Origin: Maniola hyperantus
Taxonomy: Eukaryota > Arthropoda > Insecta > Lepidoptera > Nymphalidae
Length of the DNA stretch: 64,000 nt
Direction: 5' to 3'
NCBI RefSeq assembly: GCF_902806685.2
Contig: NC_048548.1
Location: forward strand, 62,001-126,000
Shown: positions 54,300-64,000 of the stretch, piece after piece
Layout of the letters: each line of letters starts with the position of its first letter
Numbering within the stretch: position 1 is the stretch's first letter
Position numbers and translations under genes: made by a program
Notes under the pieces: generated by a model
Database searches by the model: none
Seen by the model: the letters and a program-made list of their open reading frames with translations, nothing else
Told to the model about the DNA's origin: nothing

Positions 54300-56990
54300 T
54301 GGATCAAAGTGTTTCGTTTTTATATGAAGCCATTTTAAATACACTCTGAAGTGTGATGGCCAACTTTCACTGAGCTGTTAACCAAAGAACATACAAGCTC
54401 GGTGTGTTAATAATTTCAAATATTACTTAACAAGGTGGGGTCACCGGTAGTGGCTAATCCCACCCTTGTGCCACCATTTTGAATTAACAGAGGAATTGTT
54501 TTTGCATGAATTGCCAACAAAAATGATAAGAACATTTTTATTTTCATCTCACTCACTCAGAAATACTCCTTTGCCCTTTGAAATCTGCATGGAAAGTGGT
54601 AATTTTGAAATTGGAACGTGACGAACTGTGGTATACACCACAGTTGGATGGTTGGTCTCAAGACAAGTATGTGTCACACACGCGCGGATACAACTCATAC
54701 GAGGGACATGACCAGTGGAACTATGGGCACTTGCCTAGGTGTCAGAAATCAATGTGCAGCAAATATTGTTTTCGCTGATGCGTCTATATCAGAAGTGCTT
54801 GGAGTTTTCCAAATGTTTGTCTAATCTATTCTTGAACTGTAGCCCTACCGCCGTTGTTTGACAGCTACAATGTCACGATCGCAATCATCTCTGATTGGTT
54901 AATGCTCGCTCACTATTGGCTACAATGCATTGTTGCAACAAGAATGGCACAAATTCAGCCAATCAGAACAATTGAGATTGTAATAATGATTGATGCAGGT
55001 TTTAGACAATCACCCTGCTGGTTAACAGAACTTGACATAACCACATCCTTAGGCAATATATTCCATATGTGAACAACTCTGTTGGTCAGAAAGTGTTTTA
55101 ATGGGTTTGATGATGGCAATTGATATTGTAGCTTCATATCATGTCCCCTAAATCTAGGATTACTGCTTCTCGAATACATGCTCTCAAATTTTGGGACTTT
55201 ATAATAATTAAGTATAATTTTAGTATTTTGTAAGTTTCAATTAGCCTACCTAATTGATTGTTTATTATATATTTTTCAGATAAAAAAGTTTCAGGGGTCT
55301 AATGGCTCTTAAAACTGAGAAAAACAAAGAAGTTTCACGAAATAACTCAGCCTTTTGATACCAGATGGCGCTAAAACAAAAGTTTCATGAATAAACTATT
55401 CCTTTACTTGTGCGATAAGACCTACCTACCTACCAAAAATGATTCTAGGTCAACGGGAAGCATCCTAATAGGTTTTCTTGACAGACACGATGGACAGACA
55501 GACAGACAGACAGACAACAAAGTGATCCTTTTTTCCTTTTGCGATACGGAGCCCTAATAATTAAAAAATCCACTATAAATTAGGCCTTAATTTTTGAATC
55601 TTACTGTAAAAGCTGAAATCCTGCAAATTTTTCCAAATGGCAAGGCAGGCACTGGAAATATCATTTATCTTCACTTTTTAAAATACAATAACTATAATAT
55701 GAGCTTTGCCAACTTGGAGTTATTATATTATCTTAGCTTGTTACTAGCATTGTAGATAGCAGGTAGGTACCTACCTAATATATCAAAAGCTGAAATACTA
55801 CATCTGATAATTATAGTATGCTTACTTGGCGATCACTGCCAGCATGCCAGTGCCGCCGAGTGCCGGTTATAACAAATTGCTTCGTGAGAGGACTAGAATG
55901 ACTTCTTCATTTATAATATAATCTAATCACCAAGTAGGTGAATATTCTATGATCTACTAAGGCATATATGCGGGATATGCAAAAGGATCCAGAAGGGGCT
56001 CAAAGACCTTAATTTAATCAAGCTTCTCAAAAAATGTAGTAAAAGAGATAAATGTCTTTATTCTTATATAATATGAACTGTCTTCTTACCCAAGTTGTGT
56101 GATGATCCAAATTTTCTTTGCAGAGATAATACTACAGCCTGTACAGGTGATATCAATTTATTATTACTGCCTCCTGGAAATCCAAAGAGTAAATGTATAT
56201 ATTGGAAATCTTGTATTAATTGTTGACACAGTATAATACTATTACATATTTAAAAAACAATATATTGTGTACGAAAAAACTTTAAAATTTTCTATTAGCA
56301 ACAACAAAGTACTCTGTGATTTGCAATCTGCAATAGTAGTAGACTGGAAGACAGTACCTAGTACCATCGACATAGGAATACATTTTCCTTATGTAAAAAG
56401 TACCTACTCTATGGAATACACTTACATAGGTAGGTACCTACCTATTCTATCATTGTACTACGTAGTACCTACCTAGTACTTGCAAATTCTTTGGTAGTAT
56501 ATTATCTATGCCATCAACCATCAAACCACCACCTGTATAGGTACTATCTCTATGCCACCACCGACCAAACCACCATAGATTATCTACTATATTACTAGCA
56601 AACCACCGAGAAATAAAAGCCAAACCACAGAACAAAACGGACAAAAAAAAACGTTTAGTTTGGTTCCTGTAAGGTTCCTGTACATTACAAAAAATTTGCA
56701 AGTACTACTACGTAGTACGTACATTATTAATACCTATTATACTCTTTGGTTTGGTTTAAGCATCGACATAGAAGCCTTAAAGAACTGTTATCCAGGGCCG
56801 TAAAATAAATTAAAAAAAAAAAAAAATTAAATCGACATAGAAAGTAATAATTCTTATTACATCAAGAATAATTAGTTAATACTTAAAAATTCTTAGAGTA
56901 TAATGTGATAAATTTATTAAAAATATTATATTTTTAATATATTTTTTTCACTACGAATATTATGATTAACATTTTTCACAAGCTGCGTAG
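54300..56990. other. Intergenic region between dynein and FoxK
   Basis: AT-rich, with a non-LTR tail fragment (54955-55185), a dispersed repeat tail (55430-55560) and TAGGTAGGTACCTACC-type palindromes near 56430-56470. A short duplicated pattern of ACCACCACC with CAAACCACCA lies near 56520-56630. I see no coding exon, though an upstream GSKIP exon could be here. Confidence 0.45.
54955..55185 (-). mobile_element. Non-LTR ORF2 C-terminal tail fragment
   Basis: Minus-strand frame YSRSSNPRFRGHDMKLQYQL, then NPLKHFLTNRVVHIWNILPK, matches the end of CR1/jockey-like ORF2. It lies between the dynein 3' end and FoxK. Confidence 0.65.
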
Positions 56991-56999
56991 AATGAAACG

Positions 57000-57427
57000 T
57001 AATGTTTGCTTCTTTGTTGAGTTGCACAGATGGCGCTTCGAATTTTGTAAACTGCGTATGGCGAATTGACGTTTTTGGTTATTTTTGTTCTCGCCTCGTG
57101 TTTACTTTAGTGTCTAATTTCGGTCCATTTGTAAAAATTTCGTTGTGCAATATAAGAAAGCTCGTCCGGGGTCAGATTTTACGCTATCGTATAGTAGGTA
57201 TCGATCCGCGCTTCCCGACTAGGTATATGTATACAGTTTTATCACGTGGTGGTGTGATTTATATAATTCTTGTTTACTGTACTCGGAGTAGAAACTTTGC
57301 GCATGTGCGTCCCCTCAGTAACCTCAAATCGTAGAAGGGACACGGATTCGGCAGGCTCCGGAAATCCGGGTCGCGGCACGGCGGAGTCGGGCCTGTGATG
57401 TGCCCCGCGCGTGGACTCTGATCCGCC
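57000..57427 (+). promoter_or_regulatory. FoxK: Presumed FoxK promoter and 5' untranslated region
   Basis: The stretch before the FoxK ATG changes from AT-rich intergenic DNA to CpG-rich sequence, beginning around 57290 (GCGCATGTGCGTCCCC) and continuing through the coding exon. No TATA box stands out. The pattern fits a broad, CpG-type start region of a housekeeping transcription factor. The exact start site cannot be read from sequence. Confidence 0.45.
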
Positions 57428-57795
57428 ATGGCTCAGACGCAGATCTCGCAGAGCTCGGAGAGCGACGCCTGGCGAGCGCTGCTGTCGCTCAAGTCGGCGC
57501 CGCCGTCGCCCTCCAAGGTGCAGTGGGCGCAGGAGCCGGCCGCCGTGGCGATCGCGCGCCTCGACGGCCGCGACTTCGAGTACCTCATCCGGCAGAAGAA
57601 GGTGATCATCGGGCGCAACTCGAGCCGCGGCCAAGTGGACGTGAACATGGGACATTCGAGCTTCATATCGCGGCGGCACCTCGAGCTGTTCTACGACCAC
57701 CCGGAGTTCTACCTGACGTGCAACAGCAAGAACGGCGTGCTCGTGGACGGGGTGTTCCAGCGGAAGGGAGCGGCCGCGATGCTGCTGCCCAAAAG
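57428..57795 (+). CDS. FoxK: FoxK first coding exon (FHA domain), gene continues beyond the window
   Basis: FoxK proteins are forkhead transcription factors with an N-terminal FHA phosphopeptide-binding domain. This exon encodes 122 residues from MAQTQISQSSESDAWRAL. The FHA part starts near residue 40 with AVAIARLDGRDFEYLI. The key FHA residues are visible: IGRNSS, then MGHSSFISRRHLELF, and finally KNGVLVDGVFQRKG. This is the FOXK1/FOXK2 pattern almost residue for residue. The exon ends LLPK plus AG at the donor AAAAG|GTCAGT, phase 2, where vertebrate FOXK continues CTFRFPST. The forkhead DNA-binding domain must lie in later exons outside the window. The exon is strongly GC- and CpG-rich. The ATG has GCC before it, and the upstream frame is closed. 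Confidence 0.93.
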
Positions 57796-58703
57796 GTCAG
57801 TACACTCGCCCATAGATACGTAGAGGTCAGCGTCGCCGCCCGTCGCTTGTGTTGCGGATTGCTTTTTGTTTGTAAACAAACTTTATTTGTTTATATCTAC
57901 CCACCTGTTGTTATTGTTTTTTTCGTATTCTCGAAAGATTTGTTCACTCGTATTGAAGGTAATAGTTTTTGTGAGCCTACATCTACCATCAACATGGTAA
58001 TTATTTTTAATACAGAATATGCTAGTTGTTAATACCTTAATTAAAAACCATCCTTCACTTTTGAGCTAAGTTTTACATGAGCTACTTTTTGTTTGATTAG
58101 TTTGTTGCTGATGCTGTGCGACATGACTTTCTTATAAAAATTACATAACAAAAAATGCATAAATTTTGAGAAAGGACCTGCCATTATGTGTGTTCAAACT
58201 CGGGTTTACCCTTACATTATGGACTTTTGTCATGACAGTTGACATGTACCTACATTGTTTACAGTCAGTTAGTACAGGGAACTAATGTTAATATCTGTTT
58301 GTGTATGGTGTAATGATTGCGTATTGGTTTTGTCACCTGTATGGCTGTATGCGCTGGGTTTTATCCTCAAAAGCTGTATTGCTGTTGACCTGAAATTTGG
58401 GACTTCTGAAATTCATAATATTATGTACTTAATTCATCAGCTGTTTGACTTGGTTCTTGTCACAAATAGCACAAGCTTACTGGCCTTGCTAAGAAAAGAA
58501 CCGGCAAGTGCAAGTCAGACTCGGCCACTGAGGGTTCCATACTACCGAAAAAGTGAAATGGCAAGAATCACTTTTGTTAACAAACTGCAAAACTAATTTT
58601 GTTTGTAGAGGCTTTAATATCAAATTGATGACCAGTGTGTGATGACACTGTCAAACAATACTTAAACCGCAAAACTTATTATCATCTCTAAGGGGTAACA
58701 TAG

Positions 58704-58742
58704 GGGTTCGAAATTTGCGAAGTCGTGGGCATAAGCTAGTTG
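58704..58742. mobile_element. Lep1-like end fragment
   Basis: GGGTTCGAAATTTGCGAAGT CGTGGGCATAAGCTAGTT carries only the hairpin end and CTAG. It is in FoxK intron 1. Confidence 0.5.
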
Positions 58743-60751
58743 ATTATTATTATTCAATCCAATAGGAATGATTTATTATTGCGTTACTGAGTCCAATTTA
58801 CAGTGTGGCATATAATATTAACTAATCATTGTCAGAAATCAGATATAAAATTAACCTATAAAAATTAATCTATTTACAGCTCAGAATAAATACCTTTAGA
58901 AGTAGCGCTATTGTGACTTTTACTGTTAGAGCGAGATAGCTAAATACATTTAAGCTCTTATTAGAATGTGACAAAAGATTATGTTTTGTGCTTATCACTG
59001 TGGCCACTTTTTTTGTTTGTCAAGATGTACTTGTACGTGAGATGTTGATAGACAAAGGTTTTGTTGACTCGAGTATTTTAAAGAAATAATTGATTTGTTT
59101 TGTTGTTTTTGAAGTGATTGTTCAATGGTGGGTTGCAGTATACTAGTAACTAGTAACTAGTAACTAGGCTACAATAGCCGAAGCAAACATAAAGTAGACG
59201 GAATAACATTTTACAAGTAAGTACCTCTGCTTGAGCGAGAGGGACTGAGGCCGAGGGGGCCACGCTACTTGCATATCTACTATACCTGTGATTTACAGAA
59301 TAGAATTCCATTGACAAAATGTGCCAAAAACTGGCACGCTGATATCAAAACATGACGCAATACCATTACCATATTGTTAGCAATGTACATACATGGGTGT
59401 GCTCCTTTATCTATGTTCCTATCTCTGTTGGTTTGTCTCAATGACTTGCTAATTAGTACACACATGATATTATCGTGATCTTAACTTGTTTACTATTATG
59501 CTCTCCTTAATTATCAATTGGAGTATGATATGTTTACTGTGAGATTTCCATTTCCCACTTAAGTATGGTTTGTGCAAAATACATTCATATCAAATTTTGG
59601 AATTCTAAGACTTCTGGAAGTACTTTAGAATTTTTGACTAGAAAACCATAAAGGCTAGATTATTGATACTTGGTACGTTTGATATGTCTACCACTGGCCT
59701 CTTATCCTGACAGCATTCTTGCGACAGAATTTAGAGATATGCTTCCCCCGTAAGAAGGGGTGGAGGGGGAAAATTTCTGATTTCTTAGTTTTCCTGTTGT
59801 TTATATGCAATTCCTAGCCCCTGCCGTGCCCCCTGATTTGACTTTGACTTGATAAATCCCTAACTGATAAGTTCAACATTGTTGAATGTTGCCCAGCAAG
59901 ATGTTTCACTACCCCAGTGTTCCACACTGGGTGATAGCCACCGTCACCGAGCTCATTTCACATTGGTTGGTTCTACATTGCTGTTTCACTGAGTGATGTT
60001 AAAATAATTCTTTGTAGAAAACCTGCAATGGATTAAAAACATGTGGAATAAGCTCAGCAGTGAATGATAATTGAGTAATTGATCACCGCCGCTGGTCACG
60101 TAGAAACGAGTAGGCAGTGATTGCATACAGCATAACCTCGTTAGCACGTGTCTCGGAACTGAGCGCTGCAGTGCAGTGGTAGCAGTGAAGGTAAACACGT
60201 GACGTCACGGCGGTGACGCGCCTGGCACCTTCTACATCCTACTACGAGTTAGTGTTTACTGGACGGATGTTTCCATTGTTGTATGCTGTGGCCTGCGTGC
60301 TGTGGCCTGCGGGCTGCGGCCTGCGGGCTGCGGGCTGCGACGCTTTTACTTGGAAGCTTTTAGTTCCAAACTGTAAATACTTAAGTACCTAGGTAGTACG
60401 CGGCCGAAAGTGATAAACATCGCCCTTTAGAATGACATTTCATCTTTGTAGAGCGTTGTCTCTGTCACTCATACCCATATGGCGCTTTGTCACTCTCAAC
60501 GACCGAGACAGTGCTCTACAAATCTGCTGTCTCGTTCTAAAAGCCGATGTACATTTCGATGTACATTACTTTCTGCCGCGTACTGTACAGCAGTTGCTAC
60601 AGTTGCGCAAGTTCGTAGACGTAGTTCGCGACCAGTAGGTAACCAGTAGGTAACCGGCTACAAACAAAGCAGTAAAGCACAATAAATTACAAGTTGATCT
60701 GATAGTGTTATCTGTTATCGTACGTACAGGGTCATTCAACTATTTGTCTAA

Positions 60752-61296
60752 GGGCCGGTTGTTTCAAACCATTGGTCTTCGTAAGATACGTTCGTTAAGA
60801 TTTAACAGACGTAGACGAACTTTAACATCTGTTAATTTAAGTGCGTTGCTTCATTGTACAAAAAACTGTTCGTCATTGTTATTTTGGTTGCGAAACTAAC
60901 CCTAAAAATTAACCTTCTTCTCCGTATCCTTTTTTATTTCATTTTAAGTATATTAAATTATATACATAGTTATTAATATTGCTTCTTCGAATTTTAAACA
61001 CTTTTTCTTTCTTACAAATTCTTTCATCTTCAAAAAAACTACCATAAAAAGCTTTGAATTAAATTTAATCCATTATAATTTGTAAATAAAATATTCCGTC
61101 TGTAAGAAGTATGAAGTTACGAAGTGATTTGACGATCACCAAGGCGCATGGCGCCAGCACCGGTTAACGTAAACGTAACTTGTTAACGAACGTTAGCGCT
61201 AACAGATGCTGAATCAACGCTTTTTCTTTACTTACGTTCGTTAGCGCCATATTTAAAGGTTACGTGTCCGTCAAAGTTTGTCGAAACAACCGGCCC
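60752..61296. mobile_element. PIF/Harbinger-type MITE, 545 bp
   Basis: Starts GGGCCGGTTGTTTC and ends with its reverse complement GAAACAACCGGCCC. TAA flanks both ends (60749-60751 and 61297-61299), the target duplication typical of PIF/Harbinger. The interior has no long coding frame and contains inverted motifs such as GTAAGATACGTTCGTTAAG and TTAACGAACGTTAGC. It is in FoxK intron 1. Confidence 0.7.
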
Positions 61297-61754
61297 TAAG
61301 TGTAGCGCCTTATTTGCGCGCGCCAATGCCGCGATGCGGCTCGTTCCACAATGTACTGTAGCGCCTCGCGAGTCGCGACGAGGCGTGGAATGGCGCAGCG
61401 AGCGTTTCTACATTAATGATCAATATTCTGTTGTGAATGCATTTTGTGCTATTAACAAGCAAGACGTATGAGGTAGTATATTGCGCAGCGAGCTGCGAGA
61501 TATCTTACGTTTCTACATCAACTTGCGACATAGGCTCTACGAGTTAACGGATCAATAGGTGACTAGAGTCTTGCCAATCAGCTAAGTATGGTACGTGACA
61601 GGTAGAAATGTCATCGGGGAGGGAACACCCGCACAGCCCCCGCGCTAACCTGGTGCGGGAGACGTGCGGGTGTCTTTCATATTATGTGCACAAATGCAAA
61701 TCGAATATAGGTAGGTACCTACATACATAATATTATGTTCCTAATTATATCATA

Positions 61755-61925
61755 GCCTCGATAGCTCAACGGTTGAAGGAGCGGACTGAAAACTGAAAGG
61801 TCGCCGGTTCAAATCCCACCCGTTGCACTATTGTTGTATCTACCTAGCACAAGCTTTACGCTTAGTTGGAGGGAAAGGGGAATATTAGGCAGTAACACCG
61901 GGCAGTAATTAACTTGGCTAATATT
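61755..61925 (+). mobile_element. tRNA-derived SINE (tRNA-Phe-like head)
   Basis: The head GCCTCGATAGCTCAACGGTT and CGGACTGAAAACTGAAAGGT, with GGTTCAAATCCCACC, carries A- and B-box sequences and a GAA anticodon-like loop. The acceptor ends do not pair, so it is not a working tRNA. The body AGCACAAGCTTTACGCTTAG and GGGGAATATTAG is a widespread lepidopteran SINE body. Confidence 0.65.
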
Positions 61926-62525
61926 CTTTAAATTTGAAAATACTAATTATTAGTTCATGACCACAATTTAATTTTTTTTGTGTGATGTAACCACAATTTC
62001 ATGGTTTTCAGATTTTTCCCCGAATGTATGTGTTGTGTTGATGGACAGACAGACAACAAAGTGATCTTATAAGGGTTCCGTTTTTCCTTTTGAGGTACGG
62101 AACCCTGAAAAAGTGGAGCAAAATTTATTTTTGAAAATAATAACCAAATTATTTAATTCAAAATTAGTAGCCGGTCCAATATGGGTTTAGAGTTTGGTCT
62201 TAGAAGAAGTACATAGCTCTAGGTACTTATGTGTTTCAGTGTTTTGGAAATAATGAAACCTTGAGAGTTGAGATACGATTGTGTATGTGTGTGCGAGTAG
62301 GTACGTATCGAGTGTAGGCTATATGCGGCACACTACCTAGGCAGCAGTTTGTGTCTAGTCCAAGCACTCTCGGCTCGGCCGGCCTTGTGCCACATAGCTG
62401 TCTGTACGTACGGACGGACGGACGGACGGACGGTTTCATGTCTGTGACTCACTGCTAGGAGCAGGAACACGTCGGCTTCCAAGAGCTTACCTACCAATTA
62501 TAGGTATCTATATAATATGGCAAAA

Positions 62526-62760
62526 GCGGCGATAGCCCAGTGGTTGACACTTGAGATGTCGGCCTCCTAATCGGGAGGTCCAGGGTTCGATACTGGCGCG
62601 CACCTCTTTAGAGTTGTGTGTTTTAAGTAACTATTATGTAAAATATTGTGAAGAAAATAATTATGTGCAAGTGAAATCCGCACTTGGCCAAAGTGGTATA
62701 CTGTACCACGCTGGCCACCCATCTTATTCTGAGAGCAGACCCGTGTGTAGTAGCTAGTGA
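62526..62760 (+). mobile_element. tRNA-derived SINE
   Basis: The head GCGGCGATAGCCCAGTGGTT and GGTCCAGGGTTCGATACTGG has A and B boxes. The body TCCGCACTTGGCCAAAGTGG and TTATTCTGAGAGCAGACCCG matches the family at 47320 and 48590. Confidence 0.65.
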
Positions 62761-62984
62761 GCTACTCGTACTTAGTAATATACATAAAACAACGGGGTCT
62801 CAAAGTGGTATTTGTTCGACGAGGCGAATTGGGTGCATGTCTGCAAGCAACGCGTCGCCCCCCGACCCGCCCCCCCGTCGGCCCGTCGTTGCCGTTCCGA
62901 GTTCCGACGGACCTTGAACTTGTCGTTGTTATCCACGGAACTTGGGGAGCGCGCCACTGTCCAACTTGGTGGAACTGTGCCGCC

Positions 62985-63090
62985 CGCCCCGCCCCGCCCC
63001 GCCCCGCCCCGGAGGACATGGTAACCAGTGAACATTACCTATGTACCAGGCTAGGCAGCAGGCAGCAGGCAGCAGGCAGCAGGCAGTAGG
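62985..63090. repeat. (CCCCG)n and (GGCAGCA)n simple repeats
   Basis: CCCCGCCCCGCCCCGCCCCG at about 62988-63011 could form a G-quadruplex on the minus strand. (AGCAGGC)n follows at 63055-63090. A (GGAC)n tract lies at 62410-62432. Confidence 0.8.
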
Positions 63091-64000
63091 CAGCTACGGC
63101 GAGGTGGCACATGTTTACATCGCGCTGTGACGGATCTGTTGGTTGTGCGCGCGTCTGTTGCGTAACACGTGCGAAACACACGAGTGCGCGACACGCACGG
63201 CTAATTAGGTTAGCCCTTGACTGCGATCTCACCTGATGTTAAGTGAGGATGCATTGTAAGGTGGGACTTGGTCCCGGCATTGTACCGAAGCGGTTGTCGA
63301 AGGGAGGCGCGCGACGCGCGTGGCGCTCGTTACGCAATGGCGTACATATTGTTATGTCTACTATTATAATATATTCTGTGGTTATGTCGGTAAATTATTT
63401 GGTGTCATATCGGATACTGGCCGTTTGATTGGTCACACTACACACTACACACTACACACGTAGAATCATACTCGAACTCGTATTTATTTTATTTTATTTA
63501 TTAGGAACACACACAATACATTAATTTAACACAAACTACGACACTTATAAACGTGCGTCGAGGGTGTTTTAGGATTTGTATGTTTTTAAATCATACAGAT
63601 TCGAGCTGTTTCAGCGGATTACAGCAGATTCAGCTTTTGGTTCATTGTATATCATGGACTTCCGCAAAGTCACGCCTGCTTCTATACAACAATTATATGA
63701 TAGGTCCAGATGGCAATCCGCACACCCGCACACCCGCACAGTCCCCGCGCTCGCCCGGTGACGCCGCACACTCCGACGACCTGTCGCGCTGTACTCTAGC
63801 TACCTGTTAGAATCACTCGATTGCTACTTCTTGTTTCGCTTTATGGCTTTTAAGTCATTACTCAATTTCTACTTATCTTTGCCAACTTTAGGCGTTAGGT
63901 ACCTACCTACATACCTCTACCTATCCTCAAACATTCTTACACTTGTTGTGTTGCGGAGCAGTTGAGAGTGCCAGTGGTGACTTGTTCGCTCTGGGCTGGT

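Larger units (their letters stand above)
57796..64000 (+). other. FoxK: FoxK intron 1 (continues past the window)
   Basis: More than 6.2 kb without a recognisable coding exon. It holds a Lep1-like end (58704-58742), a PIF/Harbinger-type MITE (60752-61296), two tRNA-like SINEs (61755-61925 and 62526-62760), a repeat tail near 62030-62110 and GC-rich simple repeats (62985-63090). The stretch 58750-60740 looks like ordinary unique intron apart from short repeats such as ACTAGTAACTAGTAACTAG near 59140. The next FoxK exon is not in the window. Confidence 0.6.

Noticed and set aside
61755..62610. Two functional tRNA genes
   Set aside because: Both have A- and B-box-like sequence, but the acceptor stems do not pair, and each is followed by a known type of SINE body.
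62757..63089. Several overlapping open frames rich in Pro, Arg and Ala
   Set aside because: They come from (CCCCG)n and (GGCAGCA)n simple repeats on both strands of FoxK intron 1 and show no protein family.

Overview
The window is nuclear DNA of a lepidopteran insect. Evidence: GC-rich exons lie in AT-rich introns, GT-AG splice sites are clear, and many introns hold moth and butterfly repeats. These repeats include Lep1-like elements with the CGCGACTTCGTCCGCG core and CTAG end, tRNA-like SINEs, and jockey-type and RTE-type non-LTR remnants.

Positions 1-54216 (+) hold most of one gene, an axonemal dynein heavy chain of the single-headed inner-arm DNAH3/DNAH7/DNAH12 group. I resolved 66 exons whose junction phases all agree. 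They encode 3706 residues, from within the N-terminal tail to the natural C-terminus; only the extreme 5' end lies outside the window. Exon order follows the motor: tail and linker (1-12421), AAA1 (21453-23512), AAA2 (24002-25641), AAA3 (26688-29876), AAA4 (30380-32360), stalk and microtubule-binding domain (33625-37130), AAA5 (37293-41176), AAA6 (42291-45685) and C-terminal region (46047-54216).

A small intact gene for a GSKIP-type protein lies antisense in the penultimate dynein intron (52317-52688, -). Downstream, a CpG-rich promoter and first coding exon of FoxK (FHA domain, 57428-57795, +) are followed by more than 6 kb of its first intron, which runs off the window.

The introns are crowded with mobile DNA. 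The clearest insertion is a 2668-bp Polinton/Maverick-like element at 46583-49250. It has inverted termini, a 6-bp target duplication and a broken packaging-ATPase gene, and later repeats have inserted into it. The 9-kb intron before AAA1 holds a degenerate DIRS-like element with inverted end copies (about 15711-20880) and a complete 5S rRNA-like sequence. Other introns hold a crypton-like recombinase fragment, a PIF/Harbinger-type MITE with TAA duplications, and several fold-back MITEs.

The most unusual feature is that at least ten dynein exons have a neighbouring tandem copy of part of the exon, usually its 3' end with the splice donor and first intron bases. The extreme case is seven copies of a 161-bp exon-plus-donor unit at 32223-33349. 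This needs checking against assembly error, but unit lengths differ from case to case and some copies have diverged.
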